In this document: positions 1 to 10,799 of the stretch, in pieces
How positions within the stretch are numbered: the stretch's first letter is position 1
How the letters are laid out: the number at the start of each line of letters is the position of its first letter
Source: Euphorbia lathyris
Taxonomy: Eukaryota; Streptophyta; Magnoliopsida; Malpighiales; Euphorbiaceae
Assembly (NCBI RefSeq): GCF_963576675.1
Contig: NC_088919.1
Location: 62,578,578 to 62,642,577 of the forward strand
DNA length: 64,000 nucleotides
Direction of reading: 5' to 3'
Made by a program: the position numbers and the translations under genes
The notes under the pieces: generated by a model
The model's database searches: none
Told to the model about the DNA's origin: nothing
Seen by the model: the letters and a program-made list of their open reading frames with translations, nothing else

Positions 1-427
1 ATTACAAACCCAATTCGAGGCTGTTTTTGATATCATCGGAGTCATATAGCATAGTAGAGGAACTCGGATGAACATACAAAATCAACGTAATCCTAAGCAA
101 GAACATAAGCCGAGAGTAAACACTTTAGCCACTAAAATTGTGTGAATTGAGTGAACTACCTATGGTGAGGTGTTTTACTTAGCTATCCCCTTAAGCTCGT
201 TTAATTGAACATGTGTCCTTTTTCTTAAACATATGACCTGTGATAATTGAAATGCGGCTTTTGGATATCGTGTCTCTACTTTGTAATTCCGAATGCATGT
301 GACTATAGATGCTCAAAATTGTGTCAAGCACCTAGTAAAACCAGGAGGTCTCCTAGCTTGCTTGTGATTGCGGGTTTAGTTTTTTAGTTTACTTGGGGAC
401 AAGTAAAGTTTTAAGTGCGAGGAGGTT
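1..427 (+). mobile_element. 3' internal end of a Ty3/gypsy element running off the left edge
   Basis: Non-coding interior just upstream of the LTR that begins at 428. It carries a motif around 390-420 (cttggggacaagtaaag, then a purine-rich GCGAGGAGG tract) of the kind that commonly precedes the 3' LTR of plant Ty3/gypsy elements; the purine tract at 417-427 is the likely polypurine tract. No protein can be read here. Assignment to gypsy rests on the motif and on the LTR that follows. Confidence 0.5.
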
Positions 428-2018
428 TGATAGGGGTCAAAACCCCCTATCTTTGGGTACAGTTTTAGGATGGTTTTTAGCGTTATTTTCTGAATAAGCG
501 AGCAATTCTCGCATTTATATGCTTTTGTATGAGTTAGTTAGAAATTGTATATGTTCTATTTACTTTTCGTTGTTTAGGCTCGTTTTCTGCTTATTTTAGG
601 CAAATATGACCAAATTGGCATGTACGTTAAATTTCCATTATCTTTTATAGCTAATTGATCCGCCAAAAGTCGCACCAAACTGAGTGTTTACTCAAAATGA
701 GCGATTGGCGGGTCAATTTAGCCTCGGAACTAATGTTATTTAGAGTTTTCGTGCATGTGCAGGCTAAAACAGGAATTAGTTCGGGTGAAAGTTGCGTTTC
801 GGGACATCTAGCAGTCGCGCAAGGTGTTCTGGGCATTCCCGCTCGTCGAAATGGCCTTTTTGGGGCCGGATCGGCGAGCTGGCACTGCCAGCCCATCGAG
901 CAGGCCCTTTATAGGCCAGCTCGTGTCGAGCTAGCCTGCAAAGGCCAGCTCACCAAGCTAGCTCACCCAGCTCGGCGAGCTGCCCTGTGGGAATCAGTCA
1001 AAAGACTGATTCCCGATCCCACAACGCCACGATCGACCCCACGTCTTCCCACCTGCAAAAGGATACGAATTAGGTCAGAAAGAGAGCCCGAACCGCGTCT
1101 ATAAATAGGATTTTCTAAATGTAAAATAGATATCTTTTATCTTTGTAAAAACCTAAGCTTCCACCTTGAGAAATCCTCTCCACCTTCTCCATCTCCTTCA
1201 ACCTCCATTGAAGACACCTCCGAAGCTCCATTCATCGAGGATTGCTCAAGTTCCATCCTTAAGTCCTAGGAAGACGCCTGCATTGGTAGACAGGTTCCCT
1301 GAAAGGGATTTTTCTTCTTTTATATTATGTCTAGCCTCTGATCCATGTTATGAATCCTAGGCTCATTGTATCTTCGTGACAATACTTTTTCATCTTTAAT
1401 ATATATTATAGTTTTGTTTGTTCAATTGTTTTATTGCTTAAATCTTTGTCTTACGCTTTGTTTGATTGGTTTAACTCATTCGATAATCCCAAAATTAAGT
1501 TGGCACATATTGCGAGCTGAATCTGACCTAGTCAGTGCCTATACGATTGACGACCCTATAGATGATTAAGCCCAAATTGCTGAGCCTTAGAGATAGTTTC
1601 GGCCTTATAAGGGAATCACGAACTAGGGACCTCAAGAGGATAGGTATGGTTAATCGCCTCGGACACAAGTGACTTAGATTAGGTTTTAATTCTGTTGTCT
1701 GAATAATCTATTTTCCTTTATTATCGTATCACCTCATGTTCCTTCGGGTAATTACATTGGTAAAAGATCACCTAGGAGTAGAATAACTTAGATAGGAGTA
1801 GAAGTAACTTAATTAGGAGTAGGCTAATTTAATCAAAACCAATTCAAACCCCCCATAGCCTAGATAACACCTGAGACCAAGTAGCTCGATACTTGCAGGA
1901 ATAAATCCTGTGGATTCGATACCTGGACTTGTCCAGATTTTATTACTTGATAACGATGGGGTACACTTATCCCTTAGTGAGCCTTCTACGGAGGCGCATC
2001 AGATACGAACATCTAGCA
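428..2018 (+). repeat. Probable 3' LTR of a Ty3/gypsy element
   Basis: Starts TGATAGGGG directly after a purine tract and probably ends CTAGCA at 2018 (TCA at 2021 is an alternative). A TATA box, CTATAAATAGG, lies at 1099-1109, so transcription runs on the plus strand. The 3' part has the usual U5-like text (ggattcgatacctgg, then ttacttgataacga). The GC-rich block at 780-1020 contains repeated 'cagctcg/gccagctc' words. Open frames here (for example 655-1104) have no recognisable product and look accidental. The partner LTR and TSD lie outside the window. Confidence 0.6.
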
Positions 2019-2239
2019 TCAAATTAATCAAATTGATTCTTACTGCGTGTGTGGGAACATAGAGGGAGCTTGAATTTCACCTTATTGTCTCGTTGTGTAG
2101 ATTCAATCCTACCAAGCCAGAAGAACGGTAAACAGATCTAATTCCCTCTAAAATATGCATGATCTTGGTGTTTATGTTTATGTATAAATGTTTTTCTCCA
2201 TGTGTTTCTATACTAAAACCCCAATAAGAAGATCTAGTG

Positions 2240-5200
2240 GAAAAAAAAATATAAGATATACAATTTAGATACTCATGCATTTTATGTATCTAGAGATGTG
2301 ACTTTTTATGAAAAAGGTTTTTCCTTTTCAACCCAATTCCCTTAATCAAACTTCTCAAAATTCAAATGTTATACCTACAAAATGATAGTATTCTAGAACA
2401 AATCCTTCCAGTTCTTCCAACTTACCTTAGAATATCCCTAATTCTTCCTGTTTTACCACTTGTTTTGTCTTTTATACATCAAAATCCTATCCCTGCCTCA
2501 CTGTTTACTTCTACAATGTGATGTTCTAAATAATTCACATATTTTGTCAAATGATCAAAATTTACCTATTCTTAATCAAGATTGATCTCTAACAAAAATT
2601 GACTCACCAAATGTACCTATGCATTTAAAGTCTCAATCTCAACCAATTCAACCTAGATCTCAAGTTGGTAAACCTCCTTCTTGCTTAAAAGACTATATTA
2701 CCAACCATGGTGACTCAAAGCTTTGTGTTTTGACTGATCCATTTCAAGCACCACCTTTCATTCTTGCTCCTTCTCATTGTTCCTTTTCTAACAAATATTG
2801 TCAAGGTTTTAGAACCTATAAACTATCACCAACCTAAAAGAGATCCAAACTTGATTTCAGCTATGCAACAAGAGCTTACAACTAGAAACTAATGATACTT
2901 GGATCATGGTACCTTTACCTCTAGGAAAAAAGAAATTTCATCTCGTTGGGTGTTTACAATTAAATGTAATCATGATGGTACCATTGATAGGTACAAATCT
3001 CGATTGGTAGCAAGGGGTTTTTGCTGAAACACAATTTCCACATAGATTTTGATTATGGAAAAAATGTTATATCTCCATAATTAATAACATATGAAAAGAT
3101 AAAAATGATTTATTTATACTAATGTGTTTGTTGAAGTGTTTGGTTAATTTTAAGCAAAAGTTGAAAGATGTTGATTTGGGCCTTAAGGCTTAAACGAAGC
3201 CCATCACCGAGAAGGCTTGCGAATCAAAAAGCTTAAGCCCTAATCATAGAAGGATCCAGAAGTTCTCTTGCCAACTCTAAATCAAAAGTGTTCCGGAAGA
3301 TAAGAATCAAGCCACACTTGACAAGATCAACAGACGATCAACAGAGACAGAGTTGACCTGCACACGACTGTCAATTGCCCATACCTGATAAGGAAAGTTT
3401 CAAAACCACAGACGGTCTGTCCCCTGGTCAACCTGATAACTTTGCCTGATTTGGTTGGACAAGAAAGACAGACTCCAACCAACTCTGATCGACAGCGCAA
3501 CAAACAAACCAACAGATACAAGAAACAAGATGATTGGCTGTAGGCTCTGGCCTCTGGAAAGTGAAAACAACAGCTACACACTTTCCCTCTCAATGGTTAT
3601 TTTGAAATTCGAAATAACCTCTTTCTCAAGTGTCAACTATAAATAGCCTCTCACGTGTAACCTTGAAAAGACACAGACATACGAGAGAAAGAACGATCTT
3701 CAAGCAAAAAGCTCTAAGTGACTATCTCTTAAAGTTTCAAAGAGCAAAGCAAGAAACAAGAACTGCTTTACACAAACACTTTCATATTTCATTTGTAATC
3801 TTTTCTTTCAGATCATTCAATGTGTTCTTAGAATAGAACAAAAATCATCAATTCTCTAGAATAGTTCGGAAAGCTCTGTTTGTTCGGTATTTAGCAAACA
3901 GAGGTAGATAGTTAGTCGGAGTGTAGAATTATAGAGGAAAGTACTCTGTAATTGGCTCAACAACTATTGTAAGGGTTTGTGCTCTACCAGAAAGAGCTCC
4001 GTAGTGGATTAAAGCTTGGAAGACGAATTTCGAGGATTGGATGTAGGCAGGAGGCCGAATCAGGATAAATCTGATGAGTATCATTTTCTAACTCTTACTC
4101 CATATATGTGCTTGCTCATTACTTTGAAACTGCTAAACCAACTAGAGTGTTATCTCTAACGTGCAAGATTCGGAAGCCCTCTAAGTGTTGCTCTCCGAAT
4201 CAAGGACAAAAGCAATCTTAGTTACGAGTTAACTAAAGTTGTCTCTGGACCCCAACATTTGCACTCTGATCTGTGTTGTGTGCTGTGAGAAACGTTTAAG
4301 AATGTATAAATTTTTTAAATCCTTAATAGTTCCATTAACCCCCCTCCCCCCCCTCTGGAACTAATTCTCACATAACTAAGGGACCAACAGTTTTGACCAA
4401 CAATATGTAGTAGATTATTTTGATAGCTTTTCACTAGTAACTAAAGTTGTAATTATGAGACTTTTCTAGCAGTTGCTGCTTCACATTAGTGGCCAATACA
4501 CCATGTGGATATTAACAATGCCTAACTTCATAGCTATATTAATGAGGAACTTTACATGCTTCCTCATGCAAGGTACACTAAAGGGAAGCCAGGTGAAGTT
4601 TGCAAGCTTTCAAAATCATTACATGACCTCAAATAGGCTGGAAGGCAATGGAATAACATGTTCACGACCAAGCTCATATCTTTGGGCTTCAAAAAACTAG
4701 TCCATGATTATTGTATGTTTACTAGACAACAAGGTACAAATTTTCTCATCCTCATAGTTTATGTTGATGATGTACACATGAACTTTACAATATCAGATTT
4801 TGCAAGTGAAACAAGAATTCAACTCCGTTTTTACCATTAAAGATATGGAGTAGGCAAAGTGACTAATCCGTTTCCAACATGAGTTAAACTTGATGATTAT
4901 TCTCCATTGTTTTCTAATCTTGAGCAATATAGAAGACTTATTGGCCGAATGCTCTATTTGGAATTTATAAGATGAGATATTTCATATGCAGCACAACAAT
5001 TGAGTCAGTTTATGAGTGCTCCTAGATAACTTTATATGGATGTGGCTTTTCATGTACTTAAAGGGTCAACTACTAAAGGGTTGTTTTACTCGGTTCAGAA
5101 TGGTTTTAACATTACCTATTGTGACAGTGATTGGGCGAAATGTAAAAAAACTAGGAGATCAGTTACATGCTTGTATGTTTCTGAAAGATTCTTTAGTTTC

Positions 5201-5600
5201 CTAGAAATCGAATAAAAAAAAAGTATAATTAGCAAGTGTTCTGCTGAATCACACTATAAAGCAATTGTCTCTTTCCTTATTTTGTGATAATCAAACAGTT
5301 ATAATCATTGATTATCATGCGTACCACAAAAAAACCAAACACTTAGATATTGATTCTCACTATGTAAGAGAACACTTTGATTTTGGATTCTTTTGCACTC
5401 TTTTTATATCATCTCAAAATCGAGACGTCTTTAACTTTGGTCAAGATGGACGAAATTACATTAAATCTTCAAATCTCTCTCTATTATCATCTTCGTATCT
5501 TCTCGGCTCTCTCATTGGGTTTATGACTAATCAATCATTTTCACAAGTTAAAAGAAAATAATACAATTTCAACAAAACAAAGCATTTCATTTTCATATAT
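2240..5600 (+). pseudogene. Decayed Ty1/copia pol (inter-domain, RT, RNase H)
   Basis: Translated pieces follow the order of copia pol. The 2240-2320 segment resembles the end of the integrase module (THAFYVSRDVTF). 2619-2837 is the variable linker (VGKPPSCLKDY). 2860-3020 is the start of RT. After the 3022-4389 insertion, RT resumes at 4395 (YVVDYFDSFS), passes the YVDD box near 4760-4775 (LIVYVDDV), and reaches RNase H at about 5265 (LFCDNQ, then HLDIDSHYVREH). The frame is broken many times. The 5' half of the element is missing. Non-functional remnant; the copia assignment is firm, the lineage is not determined. Confidence 0.8.
3022..4389 (+). repeat. Solo LTR inserted in the copia pol
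   Basis: 1,368 bp beginning TGCTGAAAC and ending GACCAACA, flanked by a perfect 5-bp TSD GTTTT (3017-3021 and 4390-4394). Removing it and one TSD rejoins the interrupted copia RT reading. A TATA box CTATAAATAG at 3637-3646 indicates plus orientation. No internal coding domain, PBS or polypurine tract is seen between the ends, so this is best explained as a solo LTR left after LTR-LTR recombination. Confidence 0.85.
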
Positions 5601-5614
5601 ATAATCAATACAAT
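5265..5614 (+). repeat. Segmental duplication, copy A (resumes 6228-6262)
   Basis: Copia RNase H tail plus downstream flank, 5265-5614 and 6228-6262, is repeated at about 6960-7075 and 7627-7925. Shared text includes ttttgtgataatcaaacag, aactttggtcaagatg, attacattaaatcttcaa and gacaacaagtgaggtctaaaac. Copy A is split by the hAT-like MITE 5615-6227, copy B by another MITE at 7076-7626. The copies lie in direct orientation about 1.7 kb apart. The distal part of copy B is the 3' flank of the glutaredoxin gene. Confidence 0.8.
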
Positions 5615-6227
5615 TAGAGGTGGCAAAATGACACACGATCCGATTACACGACACGAACACGACACGGATTTTTAGTGTTAGTGTTGAGCTAAATAGGTAA
5701 TAGTTCATTTTTGGGTTGACACGAAACTGACACGCTAATTTTTGGGTTGGGTTAGTGTTGATAAGTGAACCCGAAAACGACACGAAATGACACGGATATT
5801 GAAAATTATTGTTATATTCTCTAGTGTTTTTTTATGTCACTTTATTAATAAAGATAATAAAATTATAATTATTAATTGTAAATATTGATTTGAATTTCCT
5901 AAATTGTTATAAACACATTACATGACCCTCTAACATGGTATTATCGAACTTTTCGATAATTATTGTTAACATACTAATCTAAAAATGATATAAAATGTTT
6001 AAAAACAGTACCATATCTTCTTATATTTTTAAGAGTTATTATTAATATATATGCATAACAAAATTACATGTAACCCGAAAACACGACACGAAATCGACAC
6101 TAACCCGAACAGGTTAACACGACTTTGACACGAAAGTTTTTGGGTTGGGTTTGGGTTTACTCTTTTTGACACGAACCCGAAATGACACGACACGAACACG
6201 ACTCGAACACGATAATTGCCAGGTCTA
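5615..6227. mobile_element. hAT-like MITE, 613 bp
   Basis: Imperfect terminal inverted repeats TAGAGGTGGCAA and, read inward from the other end, TAGACCTGGCAA, followed by ACACGA-rich subterminal repeats (cacgacacgaacacgac) on both sides. Flanked by a perfect 8-bp TSD AATACAAT (5607-5614 and 6228-6235), the size expected for hAT elements. Copy B of the local duplication supplies the empty site (aatcaacacaatgacaac at 7890-7907). No transposase is encoded. Confidence 0.9.
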
Positions 6228-6261
6228 AATACAATCAAATGACAACAAGTGAGGTCTAAAA

Positions 6262-6735
6262 CGAATATTTGAAAAAACGTGAATAACACAAAAAGTGACA
6301 AAATGCGAAAACTACAAAAACTTGAAAAATGCGAAAAAAAAAACGGAAAAAATGAAAAACGTGAAAACATGAAAAAAATGGAAAAAACACAAACGAGAAA
6401 AAACGTTAAAAATGAATTTTTTCAGAGTTTCGTATTTTTTGCTTTTTTTCACGTTTTCGTGTTTTTCACCTTTTCATCTTTTTAGCATTTTCTTTTACGT
6501 TTTTGAGTTTTTCGCATTTTTTCACGTTTTCGTGTTTTTCGCATATTTACATGTTTTCGTGTTTTAACAGTTTGTCACGTTTTTTTTTGTCTTTTTTCCT
6601 GTTTTTATAATTTTCACATTTTTTCACGTGTTTTGTGTTTTTCGTGTTTCTACATTTTTTCGTGTGTATCGTGCTTTTCGCATTTTCGCGTTTTCCTGGA
6701 TTTTTTTTTTGCTATTTTTGTGTTTTTATAGGTTT
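6262..6735. repeat. Purine/pyrimidine-switch low-complexity block
   Basis: From about 6265 to 6405 the plus strand is purine-rich (gaaaaacgtgaaaac, gaaaaaatg words). From about 6420 to 6735 it is the mirror pyrimidine text (gttttcgtgtttttcgc, cacgttttcgtg). The two halves are broadly complementary, so the block can fold back. Long open frames across it (for example 6029-6370 minus) are low-complexity artefacts. Its origin is not clear. Confidence 0.6.
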
Positions 6736-6891
6736 TATCAAGTTTTTACTATATTAAAATAACTAAGAAATTAAACTTGAGGATAAAAATGTCTTTTGGT
6801 TTATAAAACTAGTTATTCTAACCTATTTCATTCTTTTAACCAAACATTGGAATAAATATTCCTAACGAACTATTCTATTCTATTCCATTTT

Positions 6892-7925
6892 GTGAACCAA
6901 GCAGTACCCAGTGAAATAGAATGGTTGAGTTATCCTATGAGAGAATTCAAGTTACAAGTGCAATTGCCTATTTTTTTATTTTGTGATAATCAAACAGCTA
7001 TAACCATTACTGCTAATCATGTATATCACGAAAGAATCAAACAGGCATTGATTGTCACTAATGTAAAAGAGCATCTAGGGATTGCAACGGGTACTATACC
7101 CGCAGATACCCGGCACCATCCGACCCTAATGGGACTACCTGTACCCTGTATAAAAGGGTATGAGACGGGTATGAGATCAAAACCATTACCCGTTAGGGTA
7201 ATGGGACGGGTATGGGAATACCCCTTAGGGTACCCGGTACCCGTTATAACGTTTTTATATATTAAAGAAGATTATTATTTTTTAGATGTAAGATGTGATA
7301 TTTGAACCTCAAACTTTTGTTTTTCAACCATTGAGTGATATCACTAAATTATTTTATTCTTATTGATTAAGGTTCAATTTGTTCAATTTTTAGATTGATG
7401 ATTTATTAAATTTATAATATGTTAAATTTGTAATATTTTTTATTTTACTTATTAATTCTTAACGGGTAAGGTTACCCGCGGGTACCCGTGAATTAAATGG
7501 GAAGGGTATGGGATGCAAAAAGTATACCCATTAGGGTAATGGGACGGGTACGGATAATTAAAAATTAAAAGGGTAAGGGTTTGGGATTGACACTACCCGC
7601 AGATACCCTACCCGTTGCCATTCGTAGGAGCACCTTGATTTTGGATTCTTATGTACACTTTTTGTGTCATCTCAAAGTCGAAATATCTTTAACTTTGGTC
7701 AAGATGAACGTAATTACATTAAATCTTCAAATCTCTCTCTATTATAATCTCTGTGTCTTCTTCACTCTCTCATCATCGGATTTATGACTAATCAATTTTC
7801 ACAAGTTGAAGGACTAATCTAGTTTTACACCCAACTTAAAAACAACATAATACAATTTCAACAAAACAAAGCATTTCATCTTCATATATATAATCAACAC
7901 AATGACAACAAGTGAGGTCTAAAAC
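6892..7925 (+). pseudogene. Second copia RNase H tail, copy B of the duplication
   Basis: Reads IEWLSYPMREFKLQVQLPI then FLFCDNQTA, HVYHERIKQA and NVKEHL, the end of a Ty1/copia RNase H. It keeps more upstream sequence than copy A, where the segment before LFCDNQ is deleted. A MITE interrupts it at 7076-7626, after which the reading resumes (LDFGFL). The 3' part (7627-7925) runs into the 3' flank of the glutaredoxin gene at 8041. Non-functional. Confidence 0.75.
7076..7626. mobile_element. hAT-like MITE with GGGTACCCG-rich ends, 551 bp
   Basis: Ends TAGGGATTGCAACGGGTA and, inward from the right, TACGAATGGCAACGGGTA. Subterminal sequence is packed with acgggtaccc/gggtacccg words in both orientations. 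Flanks agagcatc (7068-7075) and ggagcacc (7627-7634) are an 8-bp duplication with two differences. Copy A of the surrounding duplication shows the uninterrupted site (gagaacactttgattttgg). No coding capacity. Confidence 0.8.
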
Positions 7926-8040
7926 AAACCTTTTTAGCACCTCAACAAAACAAACTTAACAAAAACAACCCATTAATTAAAGTTTCAATCAAAGAAACCC
8001 CATAATCTAAAAATCAGTTTCATACAATAGAAACATAAAA

Positions 8041-9249
8041 TTAACAACAAATAGGACATTGAATCAACCCATTCTCATTACACTCACCACATCTCACCAT
8101 TTTCTTCCCTTCCACATCCAACATTTTGCAACTTCCATTGCATTCCCTACACATCATAAACCTTATCCCTCCACATCCATCACACCCTCCGGTGACCCTC
8201 ACCGGAATCCCCCCAAACAAACCCCCCAATTTCCCTTCCTCCTCCAGTTTCGCCACCTCCGCCGCACCTCCGATCAGCCTCCCCTTCACAAACACTAATG
8301 GAACTTTCACCTCCTTGGATCCAATTAGTCCTCTTAGCTCCTCCTTCAACCCTGAATCCATTGAAATGTCCCTTTCTATCATATGAACACCATGTGATTC
8401 AATTATTGATCTCACTGTGTTACAATCCTCAAATGTTTTCCTGATTCCCCTCAATGTTGTTGTGTAGATCACAATTGAGTTTTCCCCTCCCGGCGGGCAT
8501 TTTGATTCGAAAGAACTGAGGATTGAAGATTGTAAAGGTTTGATCTTTTTGGGGGTTTGTGAAATGATGGTTTTGATTTGTTCTTCATCGGAAGTTAATT
8601 CCTTTTCGTATAATGCTACGAGTTCTGGATCGAATAAAGGACTGAAACTCCTCCTTCTTGATGATCCGCCGGAATTATCACAATCTGTGATTTCTGTTTT
8701 GTTTCTCACCGGAGATTCTTTCGCCGGATAACTTAATTTGAGCACTGCTTTGCTCGATTTCGTTGATTTGAGAATGGGTCTTGGGCTGAAATCGGAATTT
8801 CTTCTTACTTTATTTTCTTTTCCCCCAAATGTCTTTGCTTTTCTCGGAGACCCAAATTGATTCAAAAACCTCAACGGAGTTCTAGCATCGAAATCTGCAA
8901 ACCCTAAAATTAAACCTCTCGATTTGGGGCTTTTCTTCGAATTCTGAACCGGTACTCCATCTTCAAGATCCTCCATGAGCTCCCATGTGTTGATTACTTC
9001 CGGATCATCGCGAATTGGGGATTGATTTTCCTTAATTGCTTCTTTCTTCTCTTCTTCTTCCTCATCTTCGCCGGAATGTTGCGATTCCTCTTTCTTGCTC
9101 TGTTTTTCTTTGATGTCGAGATTGAGAGCGCCGTAAGTAGTTGAAGTGAGAGAAACAATGTGGCTGAGACCCACTCGGCCGCCATTTTTGACGATGATGT
9201 CTCGGTGGCGGTCTTCTTCCCGGAACATCTTTGACGAAACGCAGCCCAT
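8041..9249 (-). CDS. Glutaredoxin-family protein with Cys-rich C-terminal zinc-binding-like module
   Basis: An intact intronless frame of 402 codons. The start at 9249 is supported by a good plant context (AAAATCAA before ATGG) and by the N-terminus MGCVSSK, a classic N-myristoylation signal with a palmitoylatable Cys3, suggesting membrane attachment. Residues about 60-250 are low-complexity and charged (acidic run near 48-70). The glutaredoxin fold is at about 259-355: IVIYTTTLRG, then VPLVFVKGRLIGG with the cis-proline and glycine pair. Residues 356-402 contain CxxC pairs CDGC, CREC, CGEC and CPIC, arranged like a DnaJ-type zinc finger. The usual CxxC or CxxS active site is absent; TLRG occupies its place, as is typical of this plant subfamily (Arabidopsis has several 'glutaredoxin family protein' members of this build). 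A redox or scaffolding role is inferred; substrates are unknown. Confidence 0.93.
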   Translation of the reverse strand: MGCVSSKMFREEDRHRDIIVKNGGRVGLSHIVSLTSTTYGALNLDIKEKQSKKEESQHSGEDEEEEEKKEAIKENQSPIRDDPEVINTWELMEDLEDGVPVQNSKKSPKSRGLILGFADFDARTPLRFLNQFGSPRKAKTFGGKENKVRRNSDFSPRPILKSTKSSKAVLKLSYPAKESPVRNKTEITDCDNSGGSSRRRSFSPLFDPELVALYEKELTSDEEQIKTIISQTPKKIKPLQSSILSSFESKCPPGGENSIVIYTTTLRGIRKTFEDCNTVRSIIESHGVHMIERDISMDSGLKEELRGLIGSKEVKVPLVFVKGRLIGGAAEVAKLEEEGKLGGLFGGIPVRVTGGCDGCGGIRFMMCRECNGSCKMLDVEGKKMVRCGECNENGLIQCPICC

Positions 9250-9583
9250 TTGATTTTGTGGGGTTTCTGGTGGTTTTCTGGTTGGATTTTAGCAGTTTTG
9301 AAAGAGAAGAAAGTGGAAATGGGGGAAGTTTTTTTTTTTTTTTTTTTCGAGTGCTGTAACGGTTATCCTGTCTGCAAACAGGGCCTAACGGTCGAATTTT
9401 TTCGAATAGATCTTAGTGTTTTGTCTGATACTCCTTGTAATTGTAGTTATTAGTTAAAGTTCCTGTTAGTTTCTTGATAATTTCAATTTCACCCCTCTTT
9501 TTAGGGGATAAGGTTAAATTTGATACACATTGTAATTTTAGCTCTTATATTTAATACGCAATGTAATTTTAAGCTTAAGTGGA
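9250..9583 (-). promoter_or_regulatory. 5' flank and likely leader of the glutaredoxin gene
   Basis: Sequence immediately upstream of the 9249 start on the minus strand. It contains a long A-run in the coding sense (about 9332-9348) and CT-rich stretches that fit a 5' UTR. No convincing TATA box was found. The upstream MITE at 9584-10053 begins only about 335 bp from the start codon, so the core promoter must be short or partly supplied by the MITE. Confidence 0.4.
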
Positions 9584-10053
9584 TTGCTATTTATCGCCCT
9601 AAATTTCTAGTTACCGCTTTTTATTGGATAATTTTGCCCTTTTCAATTTTCTTTTTTCAAATACTGAATTTTTTTCTCTTCCGATCAAAACTGAAATTTT
9701 GAAAATAATTGATGATTTACGACCCAAGAACCTTGGAAATGGATGATTACGAGTTGGAAAAATTGGACGAAATACATTTTTCGTGAAAATATACGTTATT
9801 GAATGGGTTCTCTCTTTCGATCAAAACTGAAATTCTGAAAATAATTGATAAGTTACACTCCGAAAATGGATGATTACGAGTTAAAAAAATTGGACGAGGT
9901 ACATTTTTCGAGAACTATTTTTTTACCTTAGGCGGTAGGGTAAAAAAAAATTCGCAAAAACGACAAAATTTCAGTTTTGAAAAAACAATATGAAAAGGAC
10001 AAATTTGTCCAATAGAAAGCGGTAACTAACAATTTGGGGGTGGTAAATAGCAA
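9584..10053. mobile_element. MITE upstream of the glutaredoxin gene, ~470 bp
   Basis: Terminal inverted repeats of roughly 70 bp: TTGCTATTTATCGCCC, later agttaccgctttttattgga, on the left, matched by the inverse of agaaagcggtaactaac and gtaaatagcaa on the right. Inside is a tandem pair of about 100 bp (9683-9785 and 9818-9912, sharing atcaaaactgaaatt and atggatgattacgagtt). No clear TSD, no coding capacity. Confidence 0.7.
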
Positions 10054-10379
10054 CATCTGAGTTTTTTTCTTTTATAACTTCATGTTTTGTTATAATCCAA
10101 TCTCGAAAGTTGTAGCTACCTAATAAGTCTTGAATTTGTACATCTTCTATTAATGAAAAAAAAAGTTCATCTTTTATTAATGAATTTGAAATTGCACTGC
10201 CTGATAAATGTTAGGTTTAAATTGAAGTGTTTTGTATGTAAAATCTTAATTCGTTCATTCTCAAACTCGATAACCATTGCACTGCCTGTTCATCTTTTTT
10301 TTTTTTGTTAATTACATGTTTGTAGCTCTTTTTTCGATTAGGAGATTAGTGAGATTTTTCGATTTACTACAAACAATGA

Positions 10380-10600
10380 TTTTTTAGGTTGATACTTTAA
10401 AAAATAACCATTAACGACCTAAAAATAAAAATTTTTAAGAATTAAAATTGCTTAGTATCACAATTATTATATAACTATATTTTTTATTTTCCAAAAACAT
10501 CATATTTGGAGATTTCTCTATCTGAACATTAAAAAAAACCATAAATATGCTATGGAGAAATAATAATTGTCAAAATTGTTATTACGAGCAAAATTGAAAT
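10380..10600. repeat. Fragment of the dispersed 'ttcaagaattaaagttg' MITE core
   Basis: Contains cattaacgacctaaaaataaaaatttttaagaattaaa-like text followed by the AT-rich middle (tttttattttccaaaaacatcat, tctctatctgaacatt). It matches the cores of the MITEs at 13470, 23545, 55307 and 63020 but no terminal repeats are recognisable here. Confidence 0.5.
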
Positions 10601-10632
10601 TAAAAGGGTAATTAATTTATTCGGGAATTTTT

Positions 10633-10791
10633 ACATGCACTTTACTGAGTAAGTGAATTTGCTCATTAACCGTTAGATATAGGCTTATTAAATCTAAACC
10701 TCATGATGCTTTGAATCTTCAGCTTAAGATTTTAATAAGCCTAGATCTAACGGTGAATGAGCAAATTCTACATGCTCATTAAGGTGCATGT
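10633..10791. mobile_element. Small MITE with ~60-bp terminal inverted repeats
   Basis: Left arm ACATGCACTTTACTGAGT then tttgctcattaaccgttaga and ataggcttattaaa; the right arm is its inverse, ending GGTGCATGT. The second copy at 58513-58668 has the same design (ATATGGACCTTAATGA ends, accattagatctaggtttatta). Total about 159 bp. No convincing TSD at this copy. Confidence 0.8.
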
Positions 10792-10799
10792 GATCAAGA

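Noticed and set aside
655..1104. 149-codon open frame in the first LTR
   Set aside because: It lies inside an LTR, spans the TATA box and matches no known protein; a frame of this size in a GC-richer block is expected by chance.
6029..6485. Phe/Ser-rich and Lys-rich open frames
   Set aside because: They are produced by the low-complexity purine/pyrimidine block and by MITE subterminal repeats.
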